Below, piece after piece: positions 23,842 to 31,762 of a DNA stretch of 37,619 nucleotides; within the stretch, counting starts at the first letter, position 1; the number at the start of each line of letters is the position of its first letter. Both the position numbers and the translations under genes were made by a program. The DNA is from Bacillota bacterium (GTDB taxonomy: Bacteria > Bacillota > Clostridia > Oscillospirales > Ruminococcaceae), in NCBI GenBank assembly GCA_023431215.1, contig JAEYXR010000082.1:1-37619 (forward strand), read 5' to 3'. The notes under the pieces are model-generated. The model did not search any database, had not been told where the DNA came from, and saw nothing but the letters and a program-made list of their open reading frames with translations.

Positions 23842-25122
23842 GTGAGCGAGTTTGTAGATAAGGCCCGAATTTCTATTCGGGCGGGGGATGGCGGCGCCGG
23901 TGCCGTTTCCTTCCACAGAGAAAAATATGTTGCCGCGGGCGGCCCCGACGGCGGCGACGGGGGTAAGGGCGGAGACGTCATTTTCGTTGCCGATACCCAC
24001 ATCAGCAGCCTGATTAACTTTAAATATAGAAGACGTTATTTTGCCGATAACGGCCAACCCGGCGGACGCAAAAAATGCTTTGGCAAAGGTGCGGACGATT
24101 TGGTCATCAAGGTACCCCGTGGTACGGTGGTGCGCGAGGCTGAAACAGGCCGCGTACTGGCAGACCTTTCGGGCACCGAGCCTGTGGTAGTTGCCCATGG
24201 CGGCAAGGGCGGATGGGGAAACAGCCATTTTGCAACCCCCACCCGCCAAATTCCCCGTTTTGCAAAGCCCGGCCTGCCCGGAGAAAAATTTGAGGTAGAG
24301 CTGGAGCTTAAGCTTTTGGCGGACGTTGGTTTGGTAGGCTTTCCCAATGTGGGCAAGTCCACCTTGGTTTCGGTGGTAAGCGCCGCCAAGCCTCAAATTG
24401 CCAACTACCACTTTACTACCCTGGTACCTGTACTGGGTGTGGTGCGTGTGGACGATGAAACCAGCTTTGTAATGGCAGATATCCCCGGACTGATTGAAGG
24501 CGCAAGCGAAGGCGTTGGCCTTGGGCACGAATTTTTGCGCCATGTGGACCGCTGCCGCCTCATCGTGCATATTGTAGATGTATCGGGCAGTGAAGGCCGT
24601 GACCCCATCGAGGATTTTGAGACCATTAACCGCGAGTTGCGCAACTGGAGCGAGGAGCTGGCAGAGCGCCCCATGCTGGTAGCCGCCAACAAATGCGATA
24701 TGGCTACCCCCGAGCAGCTGGACGCCTTCCGCAGTTATGTGGAAGAAAAGGGGTATCACCTGTATCAAATCTGCGCCCCTATCAGCGAGGGCACCCAGGA
24801 GCTGGTATATGCCATTGCCAAGGAGCTGGAGACTCTGCCCCCCATTATAGAGTACGAGGCACAGCCCATTACCCGTGAAGAGCGTATGGCTGCCGTTCAG
24901 CGCAATCAGTTTGAAATCAAGGTAGAGGACGGCATCTTTGTAGTAGAAGCAGACTGGCTGATACAGGCTCTGGGTATGGTAGATATGGATGATTATGAGT
25001 CACTTCAGTATTTCCAGCGTGTGTTGCGTCAAAGCGGCATTATTGATAAGCTGGAAGAAATGGGAGTTGAGGAAGGTGACACCGTCAGCATCCTGGGTTA
25101 TGAGTTTGATTACGTACGGTAA
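23842..25122 (+). CDS. obgE: Obg-family GTPase
   Basis: A 426-aa ribosome-associated GTPase involved in 50S maturation and stress control. The N-terminal glycine-rich OBG fold (about 1-158; GDGGAGAVSFHREK, GPDGGDGGKGGDV) is followed by a G domain with G1 GFPNVGKST, G3 DIPGL and G4 NKCD, then a complete OCT domain to EFDYVR. The start is GTG at 23842, seven bases after AAAGGAGG; an in-frame ATG at 23815 precedes the SD and is rejected. It lies after the rpmA terminator, in the common L21-L27-Obg order. The downstream region holds tandem repeats. Confidence 0.96.
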   Translation: MSEFVDKARISIRAGDGGAGAVSFHREKYVAAGGPDGGDGGKGGDVIFVADTHISSLINFKYRRRYFADNGQPGGRKKCFGKGADDLVIKVPRGTVVREAETGRVLADLSGTEPVVVAHGGKGGWGNSHFATPTRQIPRFAKPGLPGEKFEVELELKLLADVGLVGFPNVGKSTLVSVVSAAKPQIANYHFTTLVPVLGVVRVDDETSFVMADIPGLIEGASEGVGLGHEFLRHVDRCRLIVHIVDVSGSEGRDPIEDFETINRELRNWSEELAERPMLVAANKCDMATPEQLDAFRSYVEEKGYHLYQICAPISEGTQELVYAIAKELETLPPIIEYEAQPITREERMAAVQRNQFEIKVEDGIFVVEADWLIQALGMVDMDDYESLQYFQRVLRQSGIIDKLEEMGVEEGDTVSILGYEFDYVR

Positions 25123-25280
25123 TATATAGATGCATATAATAATACGGATTGTATAATTTGCTGTAAGAACACTGGTGTAATAGAGTTTTGCACCAATGCT
25201 CCTGGGTTGATTTGCGGGCTAAGTACCGCCTTTATTGGTTGCCCCTTCAAAGGGTCATCGCTCATTTTGCGCTGTGCAGA

Positions 25281-25418
25281 GGCAATGTACAGGGCGATTC
25301 GTTCGCCTAACTCACTGCCGCCCTAATGGTGCAAAATCATCTTATCAATCTCTGCTTCGCGGGATAAGATGTATCCTTTCTCACAGACTTTTGCCGGCGC
25401 GAAGCGGCGTAATGGAGG
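25281..25418 (+). repeat. Intergenic repeat, copy A
   Basis: About 138 bp, nearly identical to copy B 175 bp downstream. Landmarks: GGCAATG, CAGGGCGATTCGTTCGC (self-complementary GGCGA/TCGCC), ACTGCCGCCC, CATCTTATC with its complement GATAAGATG, then GCCGGCGCGAAGCGGC. The end diverges to TAATGGAGGAATAA. Confidence 0.82.
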
Positions 25419-25455
25419 AATAACGCGAAATTCTTTCACGTTATTCCCTCACAGG

Positions 25456-25594
25456 GGCAATGCACAGGGCGATTCGTTCGCTTAGATCACTGCCGCCCCA
25501 ATTGTGCAAAATCATCTTATCATTCCTCTGCTTCGCGGGATAAGATGTATCCTTTCTCACAGACTTTTGCCGGCGCGAAGCGGCAGAATGGATG
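25456..25594 (+). repeat. Intergenic repeat, copy B, ending at the mrnC start
   Basis: It matches copy A over about 139 bp with few differences and ends GCGGCAGAATGGATGATT, followed within a few bases by the mrnC start ATG. The internal hairpin CATCTTATC/GATAAGATG is conserved across all copies including the diverged one before lgt, arguing for an RNA or DNA structure that matters. Confidence 0.82.
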
Positions 25595-25600
25595 ATTTGT

Positions 25601-26017
25601 ATGGTGACACAAACTCAGCGGGCGGAGTCGCCCCGTATGATGAGCCCACTTAATCTGGCTTTTGTTGGTGACGGTGTTTATGGTCTGCTGGTGCGGGAAC
25701 ATTTAACAGCGGCAGGAAACATGCCGGTGAACCGTCTTCACCGTTCAGCGGTGGAGCTGGTATGTGCTTCGGCTCAGTCGGACGCCATAGAGCTGTTGCT
25801 CCCTTTGCTGACAGAGGAAGAGGAAGCTGTGTATAAACGGGGGCGCAATGCCCATTCTGCTTCGGTGCCTCGCCATGCCGACCCTGCCCAATACCGCCGT
25901 GCAACAGGCCTTGAGGCGTTGTTTGGCTATCTTTACCTTATGGGTCAGGAACAACGTCTTCGGGAGCTGTTTGCTGTGGTATGGCTACAGCATCTGCAAA
26001 GTCAACAGGAGAAGTAA
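25601..26017 (+). CDS. mrnC: Mini-ribonuclease III
   Basis: A 138-aa RNase III catalytic domain without a double-stranded-RNA-binding domain, the MrnC family, which matures 23S rRNA in Firmicutes. NLAFVGDGVYGLLVREHL holds the catalytic Asp. EEEEAVYKRGRNAHSASVPRHAD is the MrnC loop. TGLEALFGYLYLMG holds the catalytic Glu. The usual Glu after GDxxY (GDAIFE in B. subtilis) is Gly here, which is not a metal ligand in the family as far as I know. ATG 25601 is the end of the intergenic repeat; a later start (MMSPLNLAF) is also possible and would equally keep the whole domain. Confidence 0.9.
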   Translation: MVTQTQRAESPRMMSPLNLAFVGDGVYGLLVREHLTAAGNMPVNRLHRSAVELVCASAQSDAIELLLPLLTEEEEAVYKRGRNAHSASVPRHADPAQYRRATGLEALFGYLYLMGQEQRLRELFAVVWLQHLQSQQEK

Positions 26018-26144
26018 ATCTACATGATACGCATCTCGTTGGGAACACTGTAACAGTCGGACAAATGACTGTTAAACACAACTTTGGAAGCATAAATAAC
26101 TATGTAGATTTGTTTTGCATCAGGTATTGGGGAGGAGATTTACG

Positions 26145-27026
26145 TTGAGTAAGGTTAAGGGGATTAGTTTCGGCACCTTTCTGGTGGATCTTCTGTATGA
26201 CATTGGGGGCAGTACTATTTTTTCCATTGGACTGAGCTGTTTTGCTGCACCAAAGGAAATTGCTCCCGGTGGTGTTTCGGGTATTGCTGTCATGATCAAT
26301 TATCTTACGGATATTCCTCTGGGTACGCTTACCCTGCTGATGAATATTCCTCTTACCATCCTGGCGTGGATTTTTTTAGGAAAAGCATTTACCATTAAAA
26401 CATTAAAAAGCGTATTTGTTCTTTCCATGATACTCAACTATGCGATGCCTTTTGTTCCTGTATATGAAGGTGATTACATCATAGCCGCTTTACTGGGCGG
26501 TGTGATGATGGGAGCGGGCTTGGCAGCAGTATTTATGCGGGGCTCCACCACCGGTGGCACAGATATTGTCTGCCGGCTTATCCAGCTGCGGTATCGGCAT
26601 GTGCCCATTGGCAAGGTAATGATGGCAGTAGACTTTGTAGTGCTTGCATCCTCTGTGTTGGTGTTTCATAACATCGAAGCAGGTTTATATGGCTTGATTT
26701 GTATATACACAATGGATAAAACAATTGATGCTATACTATGCGGATTAAACACAGGCAAAATGGTGCTGGTAATTTCGGAAAAAGAGCGGGAAATTGGACA
26801 GTCCATTATGGATGAAATGGACCGTGGCGTTACTTATCTAAAGGCTGAGGGCGCATACTCCGGCAAAGAGAAGGATATGGTGCTGTGTGCCGTACGCTCT
26901 TCGGAATACCCCCGAATTGCCGAGGTAGTAAAAAGACATGATCCCAATGCCTTTGTTATTGCTGCAGACACCAGCGAAATTTTAGGCGAGGGTTTTCGAT
27001 ATATCACAGAAGAAAAGGTGACTTAG
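26145..27026 (+). CDS. YitT-family membrane protein (DUF161/DUF2179)
   Basis: A 293-aa protein with five or six membrane helices in residues about 10-190 (FSIGLSCFAAPKEIAPGGVSGIAVMI, GSTTGGTDIVCRLIQ), followed by a cytoplasmic DUF2179 domain (KMVLVISEKEREIGQSIMDEMDRGVTYLKAEGAY). This is the YitT family, widespread in Firmicutes and of uncertain transport function. The start is TTG at 26145: GGGGAGGAG lies seven bases upstream, and the only longer alternative is a TTG lying before that SD. The next gene begins at or just after its stop codon. Confidence 0.9.
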   Translation: MSKVKGISFGTFLVDLLYDIGGSTIFSIGLSCFAAPKEIAPGGVSGIAVMINYLTDIPLGTLTLLMNIPLTILAWIFLGKAFTIKTLKSVFVLSMILNYAMPFVPVYEGDYIIAALLGGVMMGAGLAAVFMRGSTTGGTDIVCRLIQLRYRHVPIGKVMMAVDFVVLASSVLVFHNIEAGLYGLICIYTMDKTIDAILCGLNTGKMVLVISEKEREIGQSIMDEMDRGVTYLKAEGAYSGKEKDMVLCAVRSSEYPRIAEVVKRHDPNAFVIAADTSEILGEGFRYITEEKVT

Positions 27027-27087
27027 CATTAAAAACAATGTATCCGGCAACAAGCAACAAACTCCCGGGGGGAGATTTCTTTCTGCT

Positions 27088-27732
27088 TTGCTGTGGTTGG
27101 TGAGATTTTTGCCGCTGTTGGCAGTGGCTTATGTGCTGTGGCGGTACGGAGCACAGCTTCGTGATATTAAGGTACAGGATATTCTGAATTATAAGCCTCA
27201 AAGCTACCTGCTGGCAGCCGTGGGGCTGATTGGAATGTATGGTGTAAAGTCTGTGACCATCGTTTTTCCACTGATTGTGCTGTATGTTGCATCGGGAATA
27301 TTATTTGATCCTCTGGCAGCTGTTTTGCTTAACATTGCTGGATTGTGGGTAGCAGTATCCATCCCTTATGGCTTAGGCCGCTTTTATGGCGCAGAATATG
27401 TGGAACGCCTTGTATGCAGGTACAAAAAGGCAGAGCAGTTGCATCGTCTACAGGGGCGCGGCGGCTTCTTTATTTCTTACATTACAAGGGTAATTAACCT
27501 GCTCCCCGGAGATGTGGTAAGTATGCTGCTGGGTGCTCTGAATGTCGGATACTGGCGTTATACTGTCGGCTCGTTGCTGGGCCTTGTGCCTACGATGCTT
27601 GCAGCTACTTTTATTGGAGTTTCTATCACTGACCCAACATCTGTAGAATTTATGGCTTCCTGTGCAATGACAATCATTATTTCTGTGGTGTCTGTGGTTT
27701 TATACCGTCGCCATGTAAAACACAGCAAGTAA
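27088..27732 (+). CDS. VTT-domain (TVP38/TMEM64, DedA-like) membrane protein
   Basis: A 214-aa protein with about five or six membrane helices. The central segment (VASGILFDPLAAVLLNIAGLWVAVSIPYGLGRFYGAEYVERLV) and RGGFFISYITRVINLLPGDVVSMLLGALNVGYWRY match the VTT domain of the TVP38/DedA superfamily, with the conserved R-x-x-P-x-x-P-like stretch reading R-x-I-N-L-L-P-G-D. Such proteins act in lipid or small-molecule transport. The start is uncertain: TTG 27088 has GGGGGGAG 13 bases upstream, but the frame stays open to an ATT at 27028, six bases after AAAGGTGA and directly behind the yitT stop. A longer N-terminus of 20 residues is therefore possible. Confidence 0.8.
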   Translation: MLWLVRFLPLLAVAYVLWRYGAQLRDIKVQDILNYKPQSYLLAAVGLIGMYGVKSVTIVFPLIVLYVASGILFDPLAAVLLNIAGLWVAVSIPYGLGRFYGAEYVERLVCRYKKAEQLHRLQGRGGFFISYITRVINLLPGDVVSMLLGALNVGYWRYTVGSLLGLVPTMLAATFIGVSITDPTSVEFMASCAMTIIISVVSVVLYRRHVKHSK

Positions 27733-27831
27733 TAAAAGCCATAATACTGTAAAATTGATTTTCAATATTAGATTATTTGTAAAAAACTCTTGCTTTTTAA
27801 CAAATAATATGATACTATAATTAAGCTGTTT

Positions 27832-27907
27832 CTGGGTGTGGCGCAGGTGGTAGCGCGCTACCTTGGGGTGGTAGAGGCCGTGGGTTCAAGTCCCGTCACT
27901 CAGACCA
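27832..27907 (+). tRNA. tRNA-Pro (anticodon GGG)
   Basis: A 76-nt cloverleaf: acceptor CTGGGTG/CACTCAG (one G-U pair), discriminator A, encoded CCA. The D arm is GCGCAGGTGGTAGCGC. The anticodon stem CTACC/GGTAG encloses loop TTGGGGT, giving anticodon GGG. The T arm is GTGGGTTCAAGTCCCG. A TATAAT lies at 27816-27821, close upstream. Confidence 0.94.
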
Positions 27908-27910
27908 GAT

Positions 27911-27948
27911 ACCGGACTTCATCTTTAGATGAAGTCCGGTATTTTTTT
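27911..27948 (+). terminator. Terminator of tRNA-Pro
   Basis: Perfect 13-bp stem ACCGGACTTCATC (27911-27923) with GATGAAGTCCGGT (27928-27940), a TTTA loop, then ATTTTTTT. Confidence 0.9.
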
Positions 27949-27996
27949 ATGCAGGAAATAATCTTGAAGAAGTAACATGAACTTTCTTAACCTGAC

Positions 27997-28040
27997 CAAC
28001 AAAAAGCCCGTCGTTTTCATAAACGGCGGGCTTTTTGTTG
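27997..28040. terminator. Isolated strong hairpin, possible bidirectional terminator
   Basis: A 20-bp stem (27997-28016 with 28021-28040, one G-T wobble) with loop TCAT and A/T runs in both arms. No gene ends just before it, as tRNA-Pro already has its own terminator, so it may insulate the downstream operon or mark a lost gene. Confidence 0.6.
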
Positions 28041-28156
28041 TCGGTGCACAATCTACAAGAGGTTAAATACCAATGTCATTTACACCAAAGCCCATAATTT
28101 GAATTTGCAAAAAAGTTAGAATCTAAAAGAAACATAAAGAAATATTGCTTAGCTTA

Positions 28157-28186
28157 TTGCATTTAAATGCTGCTATTTGCTATATT
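28157..28186 (+). promoter_or_regulatory. Promoter of the LacI-type gene/TRAP operon with overlapping palindrome
   Basis: TTGCAT (28157-28162), an 18-bp spacer and TATATT (28181-28186). The perfect 12-bp palindrome GCATTTAAATGC (28159-28170) overlaps the -35, a typical place for a LacI-family operator. Autoregulation is inferred. Confidence 0.58.
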
Positions 28187-28288
28187 AAAGGTGCAAAAGC
28201 GGAATAAAACCTGATAAAATAGGAAATAAAAAGAAATAAATAAGAAAGGAGGAATCCTGTTATTAACAAAAAAAGTGGAGCGGTAACG

Positions 28289-29296
28289 GTGTATGTCATT
28301 GCACAGGAGGCAAAAGTTTCTGTTTCTACAGTTTCAAAAGTTTTGAGCAATGCAGAATACCATGTTGCCGAAAAAACAAGACAGCATATTTTAGAGGTTG
28401 CAGAACAATTGGGGTACAGTAAGCTTTATAAGACCTATGCCAAAAGAGAGCACATTGGTAGCAGTGTTGCGGTAATTGTACCCAATATTTTAAACCCGTA
28501 TTATGCATCCCTGGTGACAGGTCTGGAGGGTGCATTGCAGGCGGGTGGGATGCAGATGGTTCTTTACAACAGCCGAAACAGCAGAGAACTGGAAATAAAA
28601 TATGCAACCCAGCTGTTGGATGAAAATCTGGCCGGTGTTATTGTCGCATCAATTTGCGAGCAGTACGACCACATTCATAAGCTGATACAAAAGGGATTAA
28701 AGGTGCTTGCCTTTGAGCAGCAGATTGACCTGAAGTGCAACAAAGTCTGCTTTAACTACAAAAAAGGCGGATTTATGGCCACCGACTATCTGCTGCAAAA
28801 GGGAAAACGGAAAATAGGGTTTGTTTCTTCCCCTTTAACCCGCTCCAGCCGTAAACAGGTCTATGAGGGTTTTTTACAGGCTTTCCGCAAGCATGGGCTA
28901 GAGCCTGAGCAAAAATATCTTCGCATCGCTCAAAAAGAAGAAATGGCTCCCAATGAGCTTTTCGAATATCAAAACGGCATGGAGCAGGTAAGAGAGATGA
29001 TACAAAGCGATTCTGTTCCCGAGGCCATTTTTTGCATTAATGACCTTACTGCCATTGGCGTTATGAAAATGCTGCAGAATAACGGATACAAAATTCCGGA
29101 TGACGTTGGAGTTATTGGCTTTGATAACATCCACCTTTCTACGATGGTGCTGCCAACTCTAACCACCATTGAGCAATCCACTTATGAGCTGGGCAGCATG
29201 GCTGCGGAAATTTTAATTGGAAGCATACATGACCCTGGCCGTAACGAGGTATCGATTGTTTTGGAACCCAAACTTATTGTGAGGGAATCTGTATAA
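28289..29296 (+). CDS. LacI-family transcriptional regulator
   Basis: A 335-aa sugar-responsive repressor. Residues 3-55 carry the LacI helix-turn-helix and hinge (VIAQEAKVSVSTVSKVLSNAEYHVAEKTRQHILEVAEQLGY). A periplasmic-binding-like effector domain runs from SVAVIVPNILNPYYASL to TLTTIEQSTYELGSMAAEILI. GTG 28289 is the nearest standard start but loses the first strand of the HTH: LacI begins MKPVTLYDVA and here VTVYVIA is encoded in frame. An ATT at 28262, nine bases after AAAGGAGGA, would give the complete domain (344 aa) and may be the true start. The gene heads the TRAP/amino-sugar operon (27 bp before the binding protein gene), so it probably regulates it and senses its substrate or a product. 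Confidence 0.9.
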   Translation: MYVIAQEAKVSVSTVSKVLSNAEYHVAEKTRQHILEVAEQLGYSKLYKTYAKREHIGSSVAVIVPNILNPYYASLVTGLEGALQAGGMQMVLYNSRNSRELEIKYATQLLDENLAGVIVASICEQYDHIHKLIQKGLKVLAFEQQIDLKCNKVCFNYKKGGFMATDYLLQKGKRKIGFVSSPLTRSSRKQVYEGFLQAFRKHGLEPEQKYLRIAQKEEMAPNELFEYQNGMEQVREMIQSDSVPEAIFCINDLTAIGVMKMLQNNGYKIPDDVGVIGFDNIHLSTMVLPTLTTIEQSTYELGSMAAEILIGSIHDPGRNEVSIVLEPKLIVRESV

Positions 29297-29323
29297 AAAC
29301 AACAATTTTAGGAGGTATAAAAA

Positions 29324-30394
29324 ATGAAAAAGACACTTGCACTTATGCTATCGCTGGCACTGATGGTAACTCTGTTTGCAGCCTGTTCTTCCGGACAGGG
29401 CGGCAACACCCCTGCTTCCACCGGTTCCTCTTCCACGGGCGAATCTGCCCCTGCCCAAGAAAAGACCTTTGAGCTTAAGCTTGGTACCATTCGTGATGAT
29501 GCCGACCCTGCAACTCAGGCAGTAAAAGAATTTGCAAAGCTGGTAGAAGAAAAAACCAACGGCACCGTAAAAGTCAAGGTGTTTAACAACAGCCAGCTGG
29601 GCGGCCTTACCGATATGCTCCCCGGCATGACCAGCGGTGTTGTAGACATGATGCATGACAGAATCTCCTGCTACGGTATGCTGGAGGGCGCAAGAAAGTT
29701 TAATATTACCGCTGCTCCTTTTATTTGGGAAAGCCACGACCAGCTGGAAGGCTTTATGCATTCTCCCGAAGCACAGGCCTGGTTTGATGAGGCCGCAGCA
29801 GCAACCCAGGTTCGCTGCTTTATGACCAAAGGTGAGCCCGAGGCACGTCAGCTGAGCAGCAACAAGGCTGTGGCAACTGCCGATGACTTTAAAGGGCTGA
29901 AGGTTCGTACTGCTGAAATTGCAGTGGTACAGCAGACCATGAAGGCACTGGGTGCCGAGCCCATTGCAATTCCTTTTAATGACCTTTACATGGCACTGCG
30001 CCAGGGTACTGCCGATGCACAAGAAAACGGCTTTTTGACCATTAAGAACAAGAGCTTTTTTGAAGTGCAGGAGTATCTGATGCGCACCGACTACATCCGT
30101 GATATCAGCGCCTACTACATCAGCGAAAAAATCTGGCAGCAGATGAGCACAGCCCAGCAGGATGCCATTAAAGCTGCTGCCCAGGAGGCCGGTGACCTGG
30201 AAACCGAGCTTACTCAAAAGAATGTTGAGGAAGCCCTCAGCTTCTTAAAAGAAAACATGACCTACGTAGAGATTGATCTTGACAGCGTCCGCAGCAAGTT
30301 AGGCGATACCATCTATGAGCAGTTTGACAAAGAGGGCAAAGCCTGGGAAACCGGAGCGTATGCCACTGTTAAGGCTTATAAGGAAGCAAATTGA
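29324..30394 (+). CDS. TRAP transporter solute-binding lipoprotein (DctP family)
   Basis: A 356-aa extracytoplasmic binding protein. The signal peptide ends in lipobox LFAAC, followed by a Ser/Thr-rich linker. The DctP fold follows (LKLGTIRDDADPATQAVKEFAKLVEEKTNGTVKVKVF, NSQLGG). DDFKGLKVRTAEI contains the Arg that in most TRAP binding proteins pairs with a substrate carboxylate. AIPFNDLYMALRQGTADAQENG is the usual dimer/ligand segment. So the ligand is probably an organic acid or a sugar bearing an acidic group. Neighbours point to an amino sugar. It is separated from the membrane genes by a hairpin, giving higher expression of the binding protein. ATG 29324 follows GGAGG. Confidence 0.93.
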   Translation: MKKTLALMLSLALMVTLFAACSSGQGGNTPASTGSSSTGESAPAQEKTFELKLGTIRDDADPATQAVKEFAKLVEEKTNGTVKVKVFNNSQLGGLTDMLPGMTSGVVDMMHDRISCYGMLEGARKFNITAAPFIWESHDQLEGFMHSPEAQAWFDEAAAATQVRCFMTKGEPEARQLSSNKAVATADDFKGLKVRTAEIAVVQQTMKALGAEPIAIPFNDLYMALRQGTADAQENGFLTIKNKSFFEVQEYLMRTDYIRDISAYYISEKIWQQMSTAQQDAIKAAAQEAGDLETELTQKNVEEALSFLKENMTYVEIDLDSVRSKLGDTIYEQFDKEGKAWETGAYATVKAYKEAN

Positions 30395-30414
30395 ACCTAA
30401 CGGACGATAGAAGT

Positions 30415-30450
30415 CTAAACTGTCTGCAGCTACAACTGCAGACAGTTTAG
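30415..30450 (+). terminator. Intercistronic hairpin after the TRAP binding-protein gene
   Basis: Perfect 15-bp stem CTAAACTGTCTGCAG (30415-30429) with CTGCAGACAGTTTAG (30436-30450), then AAAATAAAAC. With no U-tract it is more likely an mRNA stabiliser or partial stop that raises binding-protein levels. Confidence 0.65.
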
Positions 30451-30474
30451 AAAATAAAACAGGGAGGGAACAAT

Positions 30475-31758
30475 TTGATCGTAATATGCTTTGTGCTGAT
30501 GTTCCTGTTGATGTTTGTGGGTATGGAAATTTTCGTATCCATGGGTGTTGCTTCAGCAATTTATTTATTGGTATCGGGAAATGCCCCTTTAAACCTAATC
30601 TCTACTAATTTTGTCAACGGCATCAGTGCTTACTCACTGCTGGCAATTCCTTTCTTTATGCTGGTAGGAGAGTTGATGAATTATTCGGGCATGACCAAAA
30701 GGGTAATCAACCTTGCGCAGTTTTTTGTAGGCAGCTTTAAGGGTGGCCTTGCCTATGCTGCGGTGTTTGTCAATATGCTCATAGCCTGCATTTCCGGCTC
30801 CGCACCTGCAGATTGCAGTGCAGTTTCTTCTGTGCTTATCCCTGAAATGAAAAAAGAGGGCTACCCCGATGATTTTGCAGCCTCAGTTAACTGCTGTGCC
30901 GCTGTGCTTGGCCCCATTATTCCTCCCAGCATTCCCATGGTGTTTTTGGCCATGCTGTGTAACCTTTCCACCGGCCGTCTGCTCATTGGCGGACTGATTC
31001 CCGGTTTGCTTTTAACCGGTTCTTTGCTGCTGGTTTGCTACCTGCGTATGCGCAAAATGGATTTACATATCGTAAAAACCAAAAAAACCTTTGCCGATTT
31101 TTGGAAGCTCTTTAAGCAGGCCATTCTGGCTCTTTTGGCTCCCGTTATTATTGTGGCAGGCGTATTCACCGGTTTTGTCACCATTACCGAGGTTGCCATT
31201 TTAGCCTGCGCCTATGTGATGGTGGTTGGCGTATTTGTTTATCATACCCTTAGCCTTTCTGTTTTGATAGATGCCTTTAAAAAAGCCACGGCATTTGCTT
31301 CTTCTCTGATGGTTTTGTTTGGTGTTGTGGGTATTTTCTCCTGGTTTGTGGCAGTAGAAGAGCTGCCTGCAAAACTGTACGAAATTATTACGATGCTCAA
31401 CCTGTCTCCTATGGTATTCTTACTGGGCGTCAACATCCTTCTGTTGCTTATCGGTATGATTATGGATGCTATTCCGGCAATGTCAATCTTTATGCCGGTG
31501 CTGATGCCCATCGCCATTGAAATGGGCATAGACCCCATCCACTTTGGCGTAATTGTTGTAGTAAACCTTATGTTAGGTTTGATTACTCCTCCTGTGGGCG
31601 CCCTGCTGTATGTGGAATGTAAAATTTCCGGAGTGCCTTTTGGCCGTTTGTCCAAACAGGTTGTGCCTTTTATTGTAGGCTTCATCATTGTTCTACTGCT
31701 GGTTACCTATCTGCCTCAGCTTTCTTTGATGCTGCCCAACGCTGTAATGGGAGGTTGA
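30475..31758 (+). CDS. TRAP transporter large permease (DctM family)
   Basis: A 427-aa membrane protein with about 12 helices, the sodium-coupled transport subunit of a TRAP system. DctM marks include GNAPLNLISTNFVNGISAYSLLAIPFFMLVGELMNYSGMTKRVINL, CISGSAPADCSAVSSVLIPEM and MGIDPIHFGVIVVVNLMLGLITPPVGALLYV. It starts with TTG 30475 after GGGAGGG. In most TRAP operons the small subunit gene precedes the large one; here the order is P-M-Q. It is followed 4 bp later by the small permease gene. The substrate is unknown but context suggests an acidic or phosphorylated amino sugar. Confidence 0.94.
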   Translation: MIVICFVLMFLLMFVGMEIFVSMGVASAIYLLVSGNAPLNLISTNFVNGISAYSLLAIPFFMLVGELMNYSGMTKRVINLAQFFVGSFKGGLAYAAVFVNMLIACISGSAPADCSAVSSVLIPEMKKEGYPDDFAASVNCCAAVLGPIIPPSIPMVFLAMLCNLSTGRLLIGGLIPGLLLTGSLLLVCYLRMRKMDLHIVKTKKTFADFWKLFKQAILALLAPVIIVAGVFTGFVTITEVAILACAYVMVVGVFVYHTLSLSVLIDAFKKATAFASSLMVLFGVVGIFSWFVAVEELPAKLYEIITMLNLSPMVFLLGVNILLLLIGMIMDAIPAMSIFMPVLMPIAIEMGIDPIHFGVIVVVNLMLGLITPPVGALLYVECKISGVPFGRLSKQVVPFIVGFIIVLLLVTYLPQLSLMLPNAVMGG

Positions 31759-31762
31759 TGTA

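Larger units (their letters stand above)
25123..25600 (+). other. Intergenic region between obgE and mrnC
   Basis: 478 bp with no gene. The first 150 bp have only weak structure (TGGTG/CACCA near 25173-25196). The rest is two tandem copies of the intergenic repeat (25281-25418 and 25456-25594), separated by a small hairpin, GAATAACG/CGTTATTC, at about 25419-25447. Confidence 0.6.
27908..28261 (+). other. Intergenic region between tRNA-Pro and the LacI-type gene
   Basis: Contains the tRNA-Pro terminator, a second, unassigned 20-bp hairpin (27997-28040), and the promoter with palindrome before the LacI-type gene. No gene is seen. Confidence 0.6.

Noticed and set aside
23776..24768. Minus-strand 330-codon frame opposite obgE
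   Set aside because: Antisense to the glycine-rich Obg fold; low-complexity shadow with no SD or motif.
25281..25594. CRISPR array
   Set aside because: Only two copies, repeat unit about 140 bp with internal hairpins and a related single copy elsewhere; no short repeats with unique spacers and no cas genes.
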